NCBI GenBank assembly: GCA_002701395.1
Contig: NZVC01000040.1
Location: 1 to 61,153 of the forward strand
Direction of reading: 5' to 3'
Length of the DNA stretch: 61,153 bases
From: Maritimibacter sp.
Lineage (GTDB): Bacteria > Pseudomonadota > Alphaproteobacteria > Rhodobacterales > Rhodobacteraceae
The position numbers were made by a program, and so were the translations under genes. Under the pieces are notes generated by a model, which did no database searches, had not been told where the DNA came from, and saw nothing but the letters and a program-made list of their open reading frames with translations. Of the stretch, positions 59,272-61,153 are shown piece after piece. The first letter of the stretch is position 1. The number at the start of each line of letters is the position of its first letter.

Positions 59272-60102
59272 ATGCGCCACACCCTACCCATTGCGCCACA
59301 GTTTTACGTGACGGCTCCGCAACCTTGCCCTTATCTAGAGGGCAGGATGGAGCGGAAACTGTTTACGGCGTTGCAGGGTGAATATGCCGAAAAGCTGAAC
59401 GACTCTTTGTCAAAGCAAGGCTTCCGTCGTAGCCAGAACGTGCTTTATCGCCCCTCTTGCGCGGAATGTTCGGCCTGCTTGTCAGCCCGTGTCCGGGTTG
59501 CCGATTTCAAACCGTCGAAAAGCCAGCGCCGCGCCGACAAGCGCAACTCCGACCTGCACCGCGAAGCGACCTCGCCTTGGGCGACCGAGGATCAGTATGC
59601 GCTGTTCCGCGAATACCTCGACACCCGGCACGCCGACGGCGGCATGGCCGACATGGACATTTTCGAGTTCGCCGCGATGATCGAGGAAACCCCGGTGCGC
59701 AGTCGGGTGATTGAATACACCGCGCAAGGCCCAGACGGGCGCCCGTCGCTGGCGGCGGTCTGCCTGACCGACGTGCTCGATGACGGCCTGTCGATGGTCT
59801 ACAGTTTCTACGATCCGGAACGCGCCAAGCTGAGCCTTGGGACCTACGTGATCCTCGATCATATCCGCATCGCGCGCGAGGCGGGCTTGCCCTATGTCTA
59901 CCTTGGCTACTGGGTGCCCGGCAGCCCGAAGATGGGGTACAAGGCCAACTTTTCGGCGCTTGAGGTCTATAAAGACGGCCGCTGGCAGGACCTTGGCGAC
60001 CCCGAGGATCATTCCGCGGCCACGCACCCCTTGTCGACCGACCCGATCGCGGAACAGGTCGCACGGATCAACCTTCCGGACAGCCGCCCCGTGAAGGGCT
60101 GA
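59272..60102 (+). CDS. bpt: Aspartate/glutamate leucyltransferase
   Basis: A 276-residue aminoacyl-tRNA protein transferase of the Bpt/ATE type that adds leucine (from Leu-tRNA) to N-terminal Asp or Glu, marking proteins for ClpAP via ClpS. The CPYLEGR motif near the N-terminus, [15 protein letters not shown] with a CxxC-type cluster, [11 protein letters not shown], and the late [19 protein letters not shown] are the family's conserved blocks. The ATG at 59272 is the first methionine of the conserved [13 protein letters not shown] start; the frame runs on upstream without similarity. ClpS/ClpA are not in the window. Confidence 0.95.
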   Translation: MRHTLPIAPQFYVTAPQPCPYLEGRMERKLFTALQGEYAEKLNDSLSKQGFRRSQNVLYRPSCAECSACLSARVRVADFKPSKSQRRADKRNSDLHREATSPWATEDQYALFREYLDTRHADGGMADMDIFEFAAMIEETPVRSRVIEYTAQGPDGRPSLAAVCLTDVLDDGLSMVYSFYDPERAKLSLGTYVILDHIRIAREAGLPYVYLGYWVPGSPKMGYKANFSALEVYKDGRWQDLGDPEDHSAATHPLSTDPIAEQVARINLPDSRPVKG

Positions 60103-60133
60103 CAGCCCGCATCAGGTCAAGAAAAGCGAGCGA

Positions 60134-60604
60134 TCACTCGGTACAGGGCCACGCGGCCTGTGCGGGATCGACAGCGGGATGCCGCATCTCTGCCCCTGCC
60201 TCGATGCCCAGCAGCGCGGCCATGCCGCCGTTGATCTCCAGCACGTACTGGATGTCATTGCCGCCGGGGATCGGGGTTTCGTCCAACGGGACGGCGTTCT
60301 CGTGCACCTTGCGGACGACACCATCCGACCCGATGAAGATCATATCCAGCGGAATCAGCGTGTTGCGCATCCAGAACGCCACCGGCGCCGGACGCGGATA
60401 GACGAACAGCATCCCCGCTTTCGCCGGCATCGACTCGCGGTGCATCAGCCCGCGGGTGATCTCTTCGCGGTCGTCCGCGATCTCGACCGTGAACTGGGTC
60501 TGACCTCGATCCGTGCGGAAGACGACGGAATTCTCGGAACAGGCGGCCTGCGCGGCCCCGGCCTGAAGCAGGGCGATCCCGGCCGCCCCGATAACACGCA
60601 ACAT
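60134..60604 (-). CDS. DUF192 secreted protein
   Basis: A 156-residue DUF192 protein with a signal peptide (about 1-20, ending AQA-A). The conserved blocks VEIADDREEITRGLMHRESM, GMLFVYP and FWMRNTLIPLDMIFIGSDG are present. Function unknown; secreted members occur in bacteria and archaea. Its start overlaps the cold-shock gene by one base (TGATG), so it is translationally coupled to it. It is convergent with bpt. Confidence 0.92.
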   Translation of the reverse strand: MLRVIGAAGIALLQAGAAQAACSENSVVFRTDRGQTQFTVEIADDREEITRGLMHRESMPAKAGMLFVYPRPAPVAFWMRNTLIPLDMIFIGSDGVVRKVHENAVPLDETPIPGGNDIQYVLEINGGMAALLGIEAGAEMRHPAVDPAQAAWPCTE

Positions 60605-61140
60605 CACTCTTTCGACCTCAACACCGTATCCCACGCGACCACCTGGGCGGCCATGCGTCCACGATGCCCGTCCACGACGCGCAGGACAACCGCCTCGCCG
60701 GGCTGCAGGTCGGCAAAGCCCGACCGGCGCAACACTTCTATGTGAATGAAGATGTCTTCGGGCCGGCCGAACACGTTGGCAAAGCCAAAGCCCTTGCCCT
60801 TGTCGAACCACTTCACGCGCGCCGGTTCCGCCGGCACCGCGGCAAGGTCGAGATCCTCGTCGTCGGACGCAAGTTCGTCCAGCGGCGGCGCCGTCTCTCC
60901 GCCCGGCGGTTGGATGCTAAGAACCTGCACCGCCTGAATGCCGCGCGGGGTCTCTTGCACGGTCAGCGTGATCAACGACCCGTCGGCGACAGAGTTCTGG
61001 CCGAAATTGCGCAACACGTTCGCATGCAGCAGGATGTCACGGCCGCCGCCGTCAGGCACGACAAAGCCGAACCCTTTCACGGGATCGAACCACTTCACCT
61101 GCCCTTCGACAGAGGCGAAACTGTGATTTCCGTCGGTCAT
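60604..61140 (-). CDS. Double cold-shock domain protein
   Basis: A 178-residue protein with two cold-shock domains. The first has GQVKWFDPVKGFGFVV (RNP1-type), with ILLHANVL; the second has RVKWFDKGKGFGFANVF and DIFIHIEVL; both aromatic sets for single-stranded nucleic acid binding are retained. An acidic linker of about 25 residues (LASDDEDLDLAAV) connects them. This two-domain form is typical of Rhodobacterales/Rhizobiales. It probably acts as an RNA chaperone. The ATG at 61140 begins near the window's right end, so its promoter is outside. Confidence 0.95.
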   Translation of the reverse strand: MTDGNHSFASVEGQVKWFDPVKGFGFVVPDGGGRDILLHANVLRNFGQNSVADGSLITLTVQETPRGIQAVQVLSIQPPGGETAPPLDELASDDEDLDLAAVPAEPARVKWFDKGKGFGFANVFGRPEDIFIHIEVLRRSGFADLQPGEAVVLRVVDGHRGRMAAQVVAWDTVLRSKE

Positions 61141-61153
61141 CGCCCACCTACGG

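Overview
The window is high-GC, densely packed chromosomal DNA of an alphaproteobacterium, most likely a Rhodobacterales (Roseobacter-group / Paracoccaceae) species. The reasons are an alphaproteobacterial-type LexA box (GAAC-N7-GAAC) before uvrA, an Entner-Doudoroff eda-edd pair, small families common in this order (DUF3572, DUF2061, DUF2852, DUF983, a two-domain cold-shock protein, Bpt), and short dispersed repeats of a kind I recall from Rhodobacterales genomes. I see no rRNA, tRNA, transposase, phage or CRISPR locus. Most genes are conserved housekeeping or catabolic genes; a few lineage-specific modules are scattered among them.

Layout. 1-10 kb: uvrA (5' part) with an SOS box, an MFS transporter, a YqeY-type protein divergent from carA, a glycosyltransferase with an N-terminal c-di-GMP-binding MshEN-like module, a GntR regulator, a HAD phosphatase and a UbiH-type hydroxylase. 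10-23 kb: a Pro/Glu-rich lipoprotein, moaA, a PIN-domain/RlmI pair, trpS with what looks like a complete ribosome-mediated attenuator (leader peptide with tandem Trp codons, antiterminator, terminator), eda-edd with a GntR-like palindromic operator, a ClC channel divergent from an FAD-linked dehydrogenase. 23-32 kb: glnE, a YbaK-type deacylase, a carnitine-type dehydrogenase / BKACE pair, a GT87 membrane protein and a PuuD-like hydrolase. 32-42 kb: a cluster of GC-rich palindromes abutting glcB, a small AT-rich patch with an unrecognised gene, trkH, folE2 and a puuA/puuB-like polyamine block.

42-51 kb: a DUF2235 hydrolase, an orphan form-II CoxL-type molybdenum subunit, a DUF3592 protein, a HAD phosphatase, and then the most unusual pair of the window: a MarR regulator followed 8 bp later by a 1063-residue self-sufficient reductive dehalogenase (corrinoid/[4Fe-4S] dehalogenase fused to an FMN/NAD(P)H/[2Fe-2S] reductase). 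51-61 kb: DUF3572, a PleD-like diguanylate cyclase whose first receiver domain has lost its phosphorylation residues, an ECF sigma / membrane protein / CpxP-like / EF-hand module, DUF983, a Nudix hydrolase, an EamA transporter, an XRE regulator, DUF2852 behind two near-identical palindromic sites, bpt, DUF192 and a double cold-shock protein.

How parts work together: eda and edd complete the Entner-Doudoroff branch; BKACE plus the carnitine dehydrogenase could turn carnitine into betaine and acetoacetyl-CoA; the puuA/puuB-like genes with two class I glutamine amidotransferase-fold hydrolases suggest gamma-glutamylated polyamine catabolism; the diguanylate cyclase and the MshEN glycosyltransferase could belong to one c-di-GMP circuit. 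All functions are inferred from sequence recognition; no database search was run.
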